This document shows, piece after piece, positions 1 through 8,215 of a DNA stretch of 64,000 nt. Location: contig NZ_CP039889.1 in the NCBI RefSeq assembly GCF_005221325.1, forward strand, positions 1,624,501 through 1,688,500, written 5' to 3'. A model generated the notes under the pieces. The model did no database searches, was not told where the DNA came from, and saw nothing but the letters and a program-made list of their open reading frames with translations. The number at the start of each line of letters is the position of its first letter. Within the stretch, counting starts at the first letter, position 1. This stretch comes from Agrobacterium tumefaciens (GTDB lineage Bacteria > Pseudomonadota > Alphaproteobacteria > Rhizobiales > Rhizobiaceae). The position numbers and the translations under genes were made by a program.

Positions 1-173
1 TTAAGAATTCCGGCGTAGCCCCATGTCAGCGCAATGGCGACACCGAGCATGCCGTAGACAAGATATTTTGAAATGCGGTTCAGCCAGAATTCGTCGCCGA
101 AAACGGGTGCCGCGAAAATCACTGCGATGAAGAGCACATAGGCAGCGATCTGGAATTTCCGTTCGATGCTCAT
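1..173 (-). CDS. urtC: Urea/amide ABC transporter permease, 5' part (window edge)
   Basis: This is the N-terminal part of the second inner-membrane permease of the urea/short-chain amide importer; the gene runs off the left edge, leaving about 57 codons. The product starts MSIERKFQIAAYVLFIAV, a short basic segment followed by hydrophobic helices, as in LivM/UrtC permeases. The ATG lies one base after the urtB stop (TGA-C-ATG), so the two are translationally coupled. The two ATPases expected for this family should lie beyond the edge. The identification rests on position after urtB and general character, because the diagnostic permease loop is not in the window. Confidence 0.8.
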   Translation of the reverse strand, partial: MSIERKFQIAAYVLFIAVIFAAPVFGDEFWLNRISKYLVYGMLGVAIALTWGYAGIL

Positions 174-174
174 G

Positions 175-1068
175 TCAGCGCCCCTTGAACGAGAACAGCC
201 CGCTGGGCTTTACGAGAATGACGAGGATGACGACTCCGAAAACGACCGCGCGTGCCAGAATGTCGTTCGTTCCGATGGCCACCAGCGCATTGATTTCCCC
301 CAGAAGCCCTGATGAAAGGGCCGTACCGAAAAGGCTGCCGACGCCGCCTGTCACCACGACCATGAAACCGTCGACGACCATCGTCGTGCCCATATCCGGG
401 AAAACGGTCTTGAAGCCGGACATCATGACGCCCGCGACGCCGGCCAGACCGGAACCGAAGGCAAAGGTGAGCGCGTTGATGCGCTTCACATCGATGCCGC
501 AGGCCGCAGCCATTTTTGGATTACGGATGATTGCCCGCACCTGCATGCCTGCCGTCGTGCGATAGAGAATGAACCATGTCGCCAGCGTCAGCGCGGCTGT
601 TACCGCAATGATGAAGGTGCGGTAAGCGTTGATGGCGGCACCGGCAAACCTGAAGGTGCCTTGCAGGTATGAAGGCACTGCGACGTTTTGCAGCCCGGCC
701 CCGAGGCCTTCGATATGGATGCCAAAAAAGGTGAGGCCGAATTCGAGCCTTACGGCCTGCTGCAAAAGGATGGCAATACCCCAGGTGGCGAGAAGCGTGT
801 CGAGCAGGCGGCCGTAGAGCCGTCGCACGACCACCCGTTCGATTGCCAGGCCAAGCAATGCCGTCACGACAAAAGCCAGCGGTATTGCCAGCAGAAGGCT
901 CGTTTTCAGCCAGATGCCCGAGAGAACGGCGACATAAGCGCCGATCATGACCATTTCGCCGTGGGCCATGTTGATGACGCCCATGGCGCCGTAGGTGATG
1001 GCGAGGCCGAGTGCCACCAGAAGAAGGATCGAGCCGAGACTGAGGCCGATGAAGAGAATGTCGAGCAT
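175..1068 (-). CDS. urtB: Urea/amide ABC transporter permease UrtB-like
   Basis: A 297-residue inner-membrane permease of the branched-chain amino acid/urea (LivH) type, forming the channel with UrtC. The product opens with hydrophobic helices and has the LivH-like segment GLAITYGAMGVINMAHGEM near the N-terminus and a C-terminal stretch rich in GVGSLFGTALSSGLLGE-like sequence. The ATG at 1066-1068 (MLDILF) is chosen because GGTGG lies just upstream and it matches LivH N-termini; an ATG at 1083 (MNGGV) is possible but has no visible ribosome site. The gene follows the binding protein by about 150 bases and abuts urtC. The substrate, urea or a short amide rather than branched-chain amino acids, is inferred from the AmiC/AmiR regulators. 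Confidence 0.85.
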   Translation of the reverse strand: MLDILFIGLSLGSILLLVALGLAITYGAMGVINMAHGEMVMIGAYVAVLSGIWLKTSLLLAIPLAFVVTALLGLAIERVVVRRLYGRLLDTLLATWGIAILLQQAVRLEFGLTFFGIHIEGLGAGLQNVAVPSYLQGTFRFAGAAINAYRTFIIAVTAALTLATWFILYRTTAGMQVRAIIRNPKMAAACGIDVKRINALTFAFGSGLAGVAGVMMSGFKTVFPDMGTTMVVDGFMVVVTGGVGSLFGTALSSGLLGEINALVAIGTNDILARAVVFGVVILVILVKPSGLFSFKGR

Positions 1069-1222
1069 AACGCCACCGTTCATGAGAAGGGCGGGCCAGA
1101 CTTTTTCCTGCTCCTGGCCAATCCCGAATGTGGGTTGGCGCGGCACAGAGGAAAAAACACAGATCCGCCTTGCCGAGACATTGTCCCGCCAAACATGGTT
1201 GGCGGGACGACGCGGGGAGGGG

Positions 1223-2473
1223 TCAGCCCTTGAGCTTTGCTGCGTCGAGACCGTTGCTGGTGCAGAACAGATTGCTTTCCGTCTCGCCATAGGCCGAGTA
1301 GGGCAGCGGCTTGATCGGCGCGGGATATGCGTTGACGACCTTGCTCTGGCCATCCGGTTGCCATTGCCCGATGCGCGGTGTCAGCCAGCAATGCAGGTTG
1401 TCGGGGTCGGTGGTCACCTTGCCGCCGGGTGCTTCATAGGTCTGGCCGCGTATGCCGGCCCGGATCGCGTCGGCAGATAGATCGCCGGATTTCTCCACCG
1501 CCTGCTTCCAAAGGAATACCTGGAAATAGGCGGCCTCGAGCGAATGGTATGTCACGGCTTTCGGATCGTTGACGAAGGTCCTGAAGCGGTCGATGAAGCT
1601 CTTGTTTTCAGGCGTTTCGATCGACATGAAGTAGGGGAAGGATGTATAGCTGCCCGCCGCATATTCGGCGCCCATGGCCGCGATCTCGATCTCGGACGTC
1701 ACCGTCGCGCAGATCGGGATAACCTCCTGTGAGAGGCCCTGGTTCTTGAACTCGCGGTAGAAGGCGATGATCGAGTCTCCCACGACGTTGGAAAGAACGA
1801 CATCCGCGCCCGATTCCTTGATCTTGCTGACCATGACCGCCCATTCCGAGTGGCCAAGTTCCAGATATTCGTCCGCGACCCATTCCGCACCGGCCGCTTC
1901 GATCAACTTCTTGGAAACCTTGGCCATCTCGCGCGGATAGACATAATTCGAGCCGACGATGAAGAACTTCTTCTTGCCCAGTTTCTCGACGATCCAGGGA
2001 ATGTAGTTGGAGAGCTGCTGGTTTGGAACCGCGCCGGAATAGACGACGTTGCGCGAGCATTCGAAGCCCTCATAGTGCGTCTGGTAGAACAGCATCGCGC
2101 CGCGGCGTTCGAAGATCGGCAGCACTGCCTTGCGGCTGGCAGAGGTGTGGCAGCCGAATACGGTGGAAATCTTGTCCTTGACGATCAGCTTCGACGCCTT
2201 TTCGCTGAAGGTTTTCGGATCGGACGCCCCATCTTCCACGACGACTTCTACCTGGCGGCCGAGAACACCGCCCGCCGCGTTGATTTCGGCCACGGCCATC
2301 ATGACGCCGTTGGCCAGAAGTTTTTCGGCGACGGAAAGGCCACCCGTCTGGGAGTAAAGCGCGCCGACCTTGATGGCGTCGGCTGCAAAGGCCCGGCCGC
2401 CCAAAGCCGGCAGGGCAAGTGCGGCTGAAGCGGTGGCTGCGGTTTTCAGAAATTCACGTCTGTTGAACACCAT
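1223..2473 (-). CDS. urtA: Periplasmic urea/amide-binding protein UrtA-like
   Basis: A 416-residue periplasmic substrate-binding protein of the Peripla_BP_5/UrtA-AmiC family that delivers urea or short amides to UrtBC. The N-terminus has a twin-arginine-type signal (NRREFLKTAA, then a hydrophobic stretch ending GRAFAA). Family hallmarks are GGVLGR, the FGCHTSASRKAVLP segment and GSNYVYPREM, all shared with the cytosolic AmiC-like protein encoded at 3345-4496. The ATG at 2471-2473 is preceded by AAGGGGAACCAAG. The upstream reading frame extends further but would run through the structured leader, so the shorter start is preferred. It is the first gene after an intrinsic terminator, so expression probably depends on read-through controlled by AmiR. 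Confidence 0.88.
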   Translation of the reverse strand: MVFNRREFLKTAATASAALALPALGGRAFAADAIKVGALYSQTGGLSVAEKLLANGVMMAVAEINAAGGVLGRQVEVVVEDGASDPKTFSEKASKLIVKDKISTVFGCHTSASRKAVLPIFERRGAMLFYQTHYEGFECSRNVVYSGAVPNQQLSNYIPWIVEKLGKKKFFIVGSNYVYPREMAKVSKKLIEAAGAEWVADEYLELGHSEWAVMVSKIKESGADVVLSNVVGDSIIAFYREFKNQGLSQEVIPICATVTSEIEIAAMGAEYAAGSYTSFPYFMSIETPENKSFIDRFRTFVNDPKAVTYHSLEAAYFQVFLWKQAVEKSGDLSADAIRAGIRGQTYEAPGGKVTTDPDNLHCWLTPRIGQWQPDGQSKVVNAYPAPIKPLPYSAYGETESNLFCTSNGLDAAKLKG

Positions 2474-2583
2474 CTTGGTTCCCCTTTTTTTGATTGGCGC
2501 ACGCAGTGGCACTGCCCGGCTCTGCGGCGAGGCTTTCATGCCGAAAAAGTATTGGAGGGCTGACGTCACTGTCAGCAGACAAC

Positions 2584-2616
2584 AAAAAACCCGCGAGGCT
2601 TGTCACAGCCTGCGGG
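2584..2616 (-). terminator. Intrinsic terminator in the urtA leader
   Basis: A GC-rich hairpin (CCCGC-AGGCT paired with AGCCT-CGCGGG around a short loop) is followed directly by six T on the minus strand. It sits between amiR and urtA, about 110 bases before the urtA ATG. This is the arrangement expected for a terminator that AmiR-type ANTAR proteins overcome. Confidence 0.85.
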
Positions 2617-2642
2617 CACCCTTGCCATCAACGCATCACGGC

Positions 2643-2694
2643 TGTGCCGCGTGCAACAGCGGCACATGGCTTCGTCAAACGAAGGGATGTGCCG
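2643..2694 (-). promoter_or_regulatory. Competing hairpins in the urtA leader (putative ANTAR target)
   Basis: Two hairpins share one arm. Hairpin A (2660-2694) pairs CGGCACAT with ATGTGCCG and has an inner six-base stem. Hairpin B (2643-2666) pairs TGTGCCGC with GCGGCACA. Bases 2660-2666 are used by both, so the two are mutually exclusive. They lie just upstream of the terminator at 2584-2616. A canonical pair of ANTAR hexaloops (A at loop position 1, G at 4) was not identified with certainty. Confidence 0.6.
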
Positions 2695-2722
2695 GAGGTG
2701 TTCATCTGGAACACATGAAAAA

Positions 2723-3331
2723 CTAATCATGTTTTTGGGAAGGGCGCAAGAGCTGTTCAGCGTTGATAATCGAATTGGCTATTTCATCGATCGGCACGCG
2801 CCGGGCCATCGCCTGCTCGCGCATTTCGCGATAAGCCTCGTTCTCGCTCGTGCCGCGATTGGCCATCAGAATGGCCTTGGCCCTGGCGAGCTTCTGGTCT
2901 CCCAATACCTTGCGTTTGTATTTGCGTGCCTCCTTCACGAGTTTTTGGCGCTCGAGCCAGAGGCTGCGGGCGATGGCGAGATTGGTCAGCAGGCCGAAAG
3001 GTTTGATCGGTCTCTCGACGATGGCGAGCGCGCCGCTTTCCAGAACGATCTGCAACGTCGAGGGGTTTTCGTAACCCACGATGGCGAGCATGGTCGGAGC
3101 GGGATTGGGGAGACACTTCAGCAGGCGTTCGATCTCCGGTCGCGCCTCATCTTCCATGGCAAGGAAGACGACATCTGTACCATGCGGCAATTCGGCGGGC
3201 ACTGGCCAGAGGAAGCTGACGGTACAACCGATGCGGCGCAGGTGATCGACCAGGAACTCTCCTTCGGATGTCCGGGGGTGGATGACCAGAACCTTGAGAT
3301 CCCGCAAATCTCTAAGAAGGGCGAAAGACAT
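2723..3331 (-). CDS. amiR: AmiR-type ANTAR antitermination regulator
   Basis: A 202-residue cytosolic RNA-binding antiterminator. The N-terminal half is a receiver-like fold (LKVLVIHPRTSEGEFLVDHL) without an obvious phosphorylation site, as in AmiR. A coiled-coil linker (LERQKLVKEARKYKRKV) leads to a C-terminal ANTAR domain with the typical LARAKAILMANRGTSENEAY pattern. The start at 3331 has a strong GGGGGGAG ribosome site; an in-frame codon at 3358 would overlap amiC by 14 bases. It follows amiC directly and precedes a leader terminator, the same order (sensor, antiterminator, terminated leader) known from the Pseudomonas amidase operon. Its target is inferred to be the urtA leader. Confidence 0.88.
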   Translation of the reverse strand: MSFALLRDLRDLKVLVIHPRTSEGEFLVDHLRRIGCTVSFLWPVPAELPHGTDVVFLAMEDEARPEIERLLKCLPNPAPTMLAIVGYENPSTLQIVLESGALAIVERPIKPFGLLTNLAIARSLWLERQKLVKEARKYKRKVLGDQKLARAKAILMANRGTSENEAYREMREQAMARRVPIDEIANSIINAEQLLRPSQKHD

Positions 3332-3344
3332 CGTCACTCCCCCC

Positions 3345-4496
3345 TCAGACCTGAACACGATGGTGAAAAATCTGCGTCAAGTCCGGGCGATATTCGCGCA
3401 TGAACGGATCCGGCGCCACCCGCACCGACGGATCATAGACAATGTCATAGCCGCCCTGCGCATTCACCCTTGCAACTCTTGGCCACAGATGCGTGTGGTT
3501 CGTCTGCCGATCGATCTTTACGGCACCCTGCGGGGCATCATACTCCACCTCGTAGAGGGCGGGCAGAAGGTGTTCCAGCCCCTCGCTGCCGGCCCGTTGC
3601 AAAGCCGCCGCATAGAGATAGACCTGGAAATAGGCCGCCTCGGCCGGCGCGGTCGGCAGCATCTGCTGGCCATAGCGGTTCTGGTAAGCCGAAACGAACG
3701 CGCGAGAGCGGGGCGTATCCAGAGAAGCAAAAAACGGCGCTGCGGTGATATGACCTTCGGCCACCTCCGGCCGCATTCGGATCACGTCGGCCTCGCTTGT
3801 CGATTGACTGGCAATCGGCATGGTCGCTGCATCGAACCCCGCCTCCTTGAACGCCGTATAAAACGGAATGATACCGTCGCCGACGATCGTCGAATAGATG
3901 ACATCCGGTTGCGCAGCTTTAATGTGCCGGATGATTTTGGCGACGTCCTCGGTTTTGAGGTTAAGCGGGACGTACATCTCGTCCAGAACCTGTCCGCCCA
4001 ACTGAAGAAAGAGGTCGCTGATCGTCCGGTTCGATTCATAAGGATAGACGTAATTCGACCCGACCAGAAAAACACGCTTTCCATAATGCGTGGTGAGGAA
4101 GTCGACCAATTGCACGGAATTTTGATTGGGGGCGGCACCTGTGTAGATGCAGTGTCGGGAGTATTCGAAACCCTCGTAAAGCGTCGGGTAGAACAGCAAT
4201 GCATCACGGGCCTCGATGACGGGCAGAGCTGCTTTGCGAGTGCTCGACATGTGGCAGCCGAAGACGACGCGGACCCGATCTTCGTCGCAGAGCCTGACCG
4301 CAAAGTCCCTATAGAGACTGGGGGTTGATTGCGGATCGTAAGCTACCGGTTCGATCGCCCGACCGAGCACGCCGCCCGCTGTATTGATTTCGTCGATCGC
4401 CAGCAAGCTCGCGGCTCTCTGGGTTTTTTCGACGGCTCCGGTCACGCCCGTCTCGGAAAACAGCACGCCGACCCGCCAGCTTTCTGAAGTCATCAT
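3345..4496 (-). CDS. amiC: AmiC-like cytosolic amide/urea sensor
   Basis: A 383-residue protein of the same periplasmic-binding fold as UrtA but with no signal peptide, so it should stay in the cytosol, as AmiC does. It shares GGVLGR, FGCHMSSTRKAALPV and GSNYVYPYESN with the binding protein encoded at 1223-2473. In Pseudomonas, AmiC binds AmiR and releases it when an amide is bound; the same role is inferred from the adjacent amiR. The ATG at 4494-4496 is preceded by GGTGG; a second ATG follows immediately. A TTG nine bases upstream is also in frame but less likely. Ligand identity cannot be read from the sequence. Confidence 0.82.
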   Translation of the reverse strand: MMTSESWRVGVLFSETGVTGAVEKTQRAASLLAIDEINTAGGVLGRAIEPVAYDPQSTPSLYRDFAVRLCDEDRVRVVFGCHMSSTRKAALPVIEARDALLFYPTLYEGFEYSRHCIYTGAAPNQNSVQLVDFLTTHYGKRVFLVGSNYVYPYESNRTISDLFLQLGGQVLDEMYVPLNLKTEDVAKIIRHIKAAQPDVIYSTIVGDGIIPFYTAFKEAGFDAATMPIASQSTSEADVIRMRPEVAEGHITAAPFFASLDTPRSRAFVSAYQNRYGQQMLPTAPAEAAYFQVYLYAAALQRAGSEGLEHLLPALYEVEYDAPQGAVKIDRQTNHTHLWPRVARVNAQGGYDIVYDPSVRVAPDPFMREYRPDLTQIFHHRVQV

Positions 4497-4503
4497 CGCC
4501 ACC

Positions 4504-4543
4504 AAAAAATAAAAAAGCTCCCGCCCGTTTCCGGTCGAGAGCT
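4504..4543 (-). terminator. Intrinsic terminator upstream of amiC
   Basis: Minus strand: an 11-base stem (AGCTCTCGACC with GGGCGGGAGCT, one mismatch and one G-T pair) around GGAAAC, followed by TTTTTTATTTTTT. It ends only about 8 bases before the amiC start. It could end the upstream amino-acid operon, or be a second conditional terminator placed in front of amiC. Confidence 0.8.
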
Positions 4544-4767
4544 ACCCTGCTCATGGAATATCAGCGACCCATTGGGGCCTGCGAAAAGATGATGGCAGTT
4601 TCCGCGTCCTCTGACAATAGCTGAACCGTAAGCGCCTTCTAAGACCATGCCATCGGAGTGTTGGTGTTGCCGGAAGTAATGGTTGGCGTGATCGAGCTGA
4701 TGCGGCGCGGATCGTTACCGCCCATATGAACGGCGTCTGTTGACCACATGTCACGCGGGCCGCCCGG

Positions 4768-6024
4768 TTATTGCCTGAAACGGCTCGGCAGAAACGGAAG
4801 GGCTTCGCCGCTGATGCGATTTTCGAGTGCGTCGAGCACGAGATCTGCTGTCTTGGGAGCGGCGGCAATGCCGACATGCCCGTGGCCGAATGCGGCGACA
4901 AGACCAGGGTGCCGCGACAGCGGGCCAATCACCGGCAGGCCATCCGGCGTGGAGGGACGATGCCCCATCCAGAGCCGAAGCGTGGGGGTCTTGTCCGTGG
5001 ATAGATAGGGGTAGCTCGCCAGGGCATGCCGTTGCAGCACCCGCGCGCGCTCCCAATTCGGAGGCTTATCGACCGATGCGAGCTCGACCTGGCCCGAAAG
5101 GCGCAAACCCATGTCTGTCGGTGTATTGGCCATCCGGCCGGTGCTCGGCATCACGGGGATCTCGAAAGGCGTTTGCCCCGATGTAACGGTCACATGGTAA
5201 CCCCGTTCGCTCTGCATCGGAATGCGCACGCCAAGCGGGCGCAGCAGATGGCCGGAATGTATGCCGGCGGCCACGACGATGCGGTCGGCAGATAACGTCT
5301 CGCCGCCCTTGAGCACGGCCTGCGGTGCCGGGCCGTCGAGGATAGCGGTTACGGCGGATTGGTGGAATTGCACACCCCTGCGCCGCGCGGCGTCCACAAT
5401 GCCGGCCACATAGCGCCCGGTGTCTCGGCAATGGGCGCCGTTGACCACATGGACGGCGAACCGGTAGGCAGGGCCGAGCGCCGGCAGCCTTTCGCGGATT
5501 TCAGCCTCATTCCATTCCGCATAGGCAACGCCATTCTCGCGACGCAGCTCCCAGCTCAGTGCTTCCGCCTCGAAGGAGGCTCGGTCGGGATAGGCGTAGA
5601 GCAGCCCTTTTTGAAGAATAAGCTGCTCCTGTCCGGTCTTCCGCGCGAGCTCCAGATGCCGTTCGGGTCCATCGTGCAGCAGGAAGTTCAGTAATTTCGC
5701 CGTCCGGCGCACGCGTGCCTTGCTCGCACCGGCCCACAAAAAACGGAGGAGCCACGGCGCCAGCTGCGGCAGCGACATCCAATCGATCGTCAGCGGCCCG
5801 TTTCGGTCGAGGAGGAAGCCGGGAACTTTCCGCCACAGGCCAGGCATGCTCATCGGGATGATCGATGCCGGGCTGATCCAGCCGCCATTGCCATAGCTTG
5901 CGCCGGCTTCACTGCCTGGCGCATTGCCATCGCAAAGTGCCACATCCCAGCCCGCTTCCGCCAATCTTAATGCTGTGGTGGCACCGATGATGCCCGCGCC
6001 GACCACGATTACCTTGCCTGTCAT
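4768..6024 (-). CDS. FAD-dependent D-amino-acid dehydrogenase-like oxidoreductase (DAO family)
   Basis: A 418-residue flavoenzyme of the DAO/DadA family, expected to oxidatively deaminate D-amino acids (or a related secondary amine) to keto acids, passing electrons to the membrane. The dinucleotide-binding motif VIVVGAGIIGATTALRLAEAG sits at the very N-terminus, and a second FAD-contacting segment (HGHVGIAAAPKTADLV) near the C-terminus, both usual for DadA. Length fits the family (about 410-430). The start at 6024 is chosen because residues upstream are unlike the family and overlap the ATPase gene. It is the last gene of an operon with an importer and a racemase-like protein. Exact substrate is not known. 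Confidence 0.8.
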   Translation of the reverse strand: MTGKVIVVGAGIIGATTALRLAEAGWDVALCDGNAPGSEAGASYGNGGWISPASIIPMSMPGLWRKVPGFLLDRNGPLTIDWMSLPQLAPWLLRFLWAGASKARVRRTAKLLNFLLHDGPERHLELARKTGQEQLILQKGLLYAYPDRASFEAEALSWELRRENGVAYAEWNEAEIRERLPALGPAYRFAVHVVNGAHCRDTGRYVAGIVDAARRRGVQFHQSAVTAILDGPAPQAVLKGGETLSADRIVVAAGIHSGHLLRPLGVRIPMQSERGYHVTVTSGQTPFEIPVMPSTGRMANTPTDMGLRLSGQVELASVDKPPNWERARVLQRHALASYPYLSTDKTPTLRLWMGHRPSTPDGLPVIGPLSRHPGLVAAFGHGHVGIAAAPKTADLVLDALENRISGEALPFLPSRFRQ

Positions 6025-6043
6025 TGCCGTTTTCGTCCTGCTC

Positions 6044-6838
6044 TCAGGAAAGTCCGCCATGGAAATGGCTGAGGAATTCCCGCGTTTTCGTCTCGCGGGG
6101 TTCGTTGATGACTTGGCGCGCATCGCCCGACTCGATGACGAAGCCGTCCTGCATGAAGATGACGGTGTCGGCGACATCGCGGGCAAAAGCCATTTCATGG
6201 GTGACGAGGATCATCGTCATCCCCTGTTCGGCAAGCTGGCGGATGACCGCCAATACTTCACCGACCAATGCCGGATCGAGTGCCGAGGTGGCCTCATCGA
6301 ACAGCATGACTTCCGGTTTCATGGCCAGTGCCCGGGCAATCGCCACGCGCTGCTTCTGTCCACCGGAAAGCTGCTCCGGGCGTGCATCGGCTTTCTCGAC
6401 CAGCCCGACTTTGGAGAGAAGCTCCATCGCGAGTGCCCGCGCAGAATTGCTGTCCTGTTTCAACACGCTCACCGGCCCGATCATCACATTGTCGATGACG
6501 CTCATGTGCGGGAACAAATTGAAGTTTTGAAACACCATTCCCGTATTGGCGCGGAAGGTTGCCAGATCCCGGTCGCGCATGGCGACGTGGCCCGAGGAAA
6601 AGTCCATCCGCCTTCCGCCGATGGTGATGCAGCCCGCATCAGGCAACGACAGCAGATTGAGGCTGCGCAACAGGGTGGATTTTCCCGAACCGCTCGGCCC
6701 GATCATCGCCACGACATGACCGCGTGGCACGGAAAGATTGATATCTTTCAGGACCTCCAGCGGTCCGAAGGACTTCTTCAGGCCCACGACCTCGATCATC
6801 GGTTCCGTGCCGGCCATCGTCTGGATCTCGTTATTCAT
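6044..6838 (-). CDS. Polar amino acid ABC transporter ATPase
   Basis: A 264-residue ATPase of the GlnQ/HisP class that powers uptake of polar amino acids. Walker A is GPSGSGKST (residues 47-55), the Q-loop is VFQNFNLFPH (about 103), the signature LSGGQKQRVAIARA (about 157) and Walker B VMLFDEATSALD (about 177), followed by VTHE. Its ATG overlaps the permease stop (ATGA). The next gene, the DAO-family oxidoreductase, starts about 20 bases after its stop, which supports one transcript. The substrate is inferred from the neighbours to be an amino acid handled by the racemase-like and dehydrogenase-like enzymes. Confidence 0.92.
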   Translation of the reverse strand: MNNEIQTMAGTEPMIEVVGLKKSFGPLEVLKDINLSVPRGHVVAMIGPSGSGKSTLLRSLNLLSLPDAGCITIGGRRMDFSSGHVAMRDRDLATFRANTGMVFQNFNLFPHMSVIDNVMIGPVSVLKQDSNSARALAMELLSKVGLVEKADARPEQLSGGQKQRVAIARALAMKPEVMLFDEATSALDPALVGEVLAVIRQLAEQGMTMILVTHEMAFARDVADTVIFMQDGFVIESGDARQVINEPRETKTREFLSHFHGGLS

Positions 6839-7491
6839 GTCTTGCGGCCCTCCAGCCAATGCGCCAGGCGTGTCATGGGAAACAGGACGGCCAGATAGAT
6901 GGCTGCAATCAGGGTGTATGTTTCGAGCGGCCGGTAGGTGGCGGATGTCACCAGTTGACCTTGATAGAGCAGGTCGGGCACCGCGAGCACGGAGAGAAGC
7001 GAGGTGTTCTTGAGCTGCAGGACGGACTGGTTCACCAGTGGCGGCACCATGCGGCGCAATGCCTGCGGCAGGATGATCTTGGCCATCAACTGGCCTCGCC
7101 GCATGCCGATCGCGCGGCCCGCATCCCATTGTCCCGGATCGATCGAGACGATGCCGCCCCGGATGATCTCGGCATAAAACGCGGCGCCGTACATGGTCAG
7201 CGTGATGAAAGCCGCCATCGCTGGCGAGATCTGAATTCCGACCAGCATGGGCAGGGCATAATAACACCAGACCAGTTGCACGAGGACAGGTGTACAGCGG
7301 AACAGTTCCACGATCGTCATGATCGGAACGGTAACGACTTTCATCCCAGAGAGCCGGGCAAGAGCGAAGACCGTGCCGACGACGATTCCAGAGATGATGG
7401 TCAGAACAGTGAAGCCGACCGTATAACCCAAGCCTTGAAGAAACAGGCCGCGGTACTGCCAAAGGCCGGAGAAGTCCCATTGATACTGCAT
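6835..7491 (-). CDS. Polar amino acid ABC transporter permease
   Basis: A 218-residue inner-membrane permease of the HisM/GlnP family. It has several hydrophobic helices (from GLFLQGLGYTVGFTVLTII) and the conserved loop DAGRAIGMRRGQLMAKIILPQALRRMVPPLVNQ that contacts the ATPase. The start overlaps the stop of the preceding racemase-like gene (TGATG) and its own stop overlaps the ATPase start (ATGA). Only one permease gene is present, whereas many systems of this class have two, so it may work as a homodimer. Confidence 0.9.
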   Translation of the reverse strand: MQYQWDFSGLWQYRGLFLQGLGYTVGFTVLTIISGIVVGTVFALARLSGMKVVTVPIMTIVELFRCTPVLVQLVWCYYALPMLVGIQISPAMAAFITLTMYGAAFYAEIIRGGIVSIDPGQWDAGRAIGMRRGQLMAKIILPQALRRMVPPLVNQSVLQLKNTSLLSVLAVPDLLYQGQLVTSATYRPLETYTLIAAIYLAVLFPMTRLAHWLEGRKT

Positions 7492-8204
7492 CACAGCGCG
7501 CTTTGTTCTGCCCGGCGGAATATCCGCGGAGAGGTTGATGTAAAGAGCCACTCGCCAAGCGTCAGGATGTCGAAGACGGGAAGGCCGAGGGCTGCCGAGA
7601 TCGCCTGTGCAAAGGGCGGCATGTTGGTGCATTCCAGCACGATCGCGCCGACCGAGGGATGCTCGGCGATGAGCTTTCGGGCAACATCGATCACTTCGGC
7701 CTCCAGTGCCGCATGATCATATGCGGCGGAGCCCTCGATGAGCGCATGAAATGCGCCGCCGGCGGGCACCCCGCGCACGGGCACCGATGGATCGGCCCCG
7801 CAGGCTTCGAACACGTCGGGACCGAGGCTGGCGGCATCATAGGTTATCACGCCGGGACGCAGCCCGGCGCCAAGCGTCATTTTCACCATGGGCAATTGCA
7901 TCAGGCTGGAGGCGGCGACCGGCACACCGAGCGCCTCGGCCAATTTTCGCTGATGTCGCGCCATGAAGCCGCAGGACGTGATGATTGCGCTGCAGCCCTC
8001 CGAGATAAGCTCTCGTCCGGCGGCGATGAAATCTTCGACGAGACCCTCGCCGCCCGCACGGACGACGAGTGAAACGGACGCACCGCGCACTTTGCGAAAC
8101 TTGACTGGAAAACGCCATGAGCCGGCATGGCCGACATCGCCAGGTGGACGTTCGAACGTCGTGTCCAGCATGATGATGCCCAAGGCACCTGAGGAAGCGG
8201 ACAT
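7491..8204 (-). CDS. Asp/Glu racemase-superfamily protein
   Basis: A 237-residue protein of the aspartate/glutamate/hydantoin racemase superfamily. The two cysteines expected as acid/base pair are visible: Cys78 in ITSCGF and Cys192 in LECTNM. Family members interconvert L and D forms of amino acids or act as maleate isomerases/decarboxylases. Being placed between a polar amino acid binding protein and its permease, with a DAO-family oxidoreductase in the same operon, suggests it racemises the imported compound before oxidation. Substrate is inferred only. Confidence 0.75.
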   Translation of the reverse strand: MSASSGALGIIMLDTTFERPPGDVGHAGSWRFPVKFRKVRGASVSLVVRAGGEGLVEDFIAAGRELISEGCSAIITSCGFMARHQRKLAEALGVPVAASSLMQLPMVKMTLGAGLRPGVITYDAASLGPDVFEACGADPSVPVRGVPAGGAFHALIEGSAAYDHAALEAEVIDVARKLIAEHPSVGAIVLECTNMPPFAQAISAALGLPVFDILTLGEWLFTSTSPRIFRRAEQSAL

Positions 8205-8215
8205 GGGCGTGCCTG

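Noticed and set aside
3282..4328. 348-codon plus-strand frame opposite amiC
   Set aside because: Amino acid content is shadow-like and amiC has family motifs throughout.
4551..4767. Possible small gene between the amiC terminator and the DAO-family gene
   Set aside because: The available frames lie mostly over the end of the DAO-family gene and show no family pattern or ribosome site.
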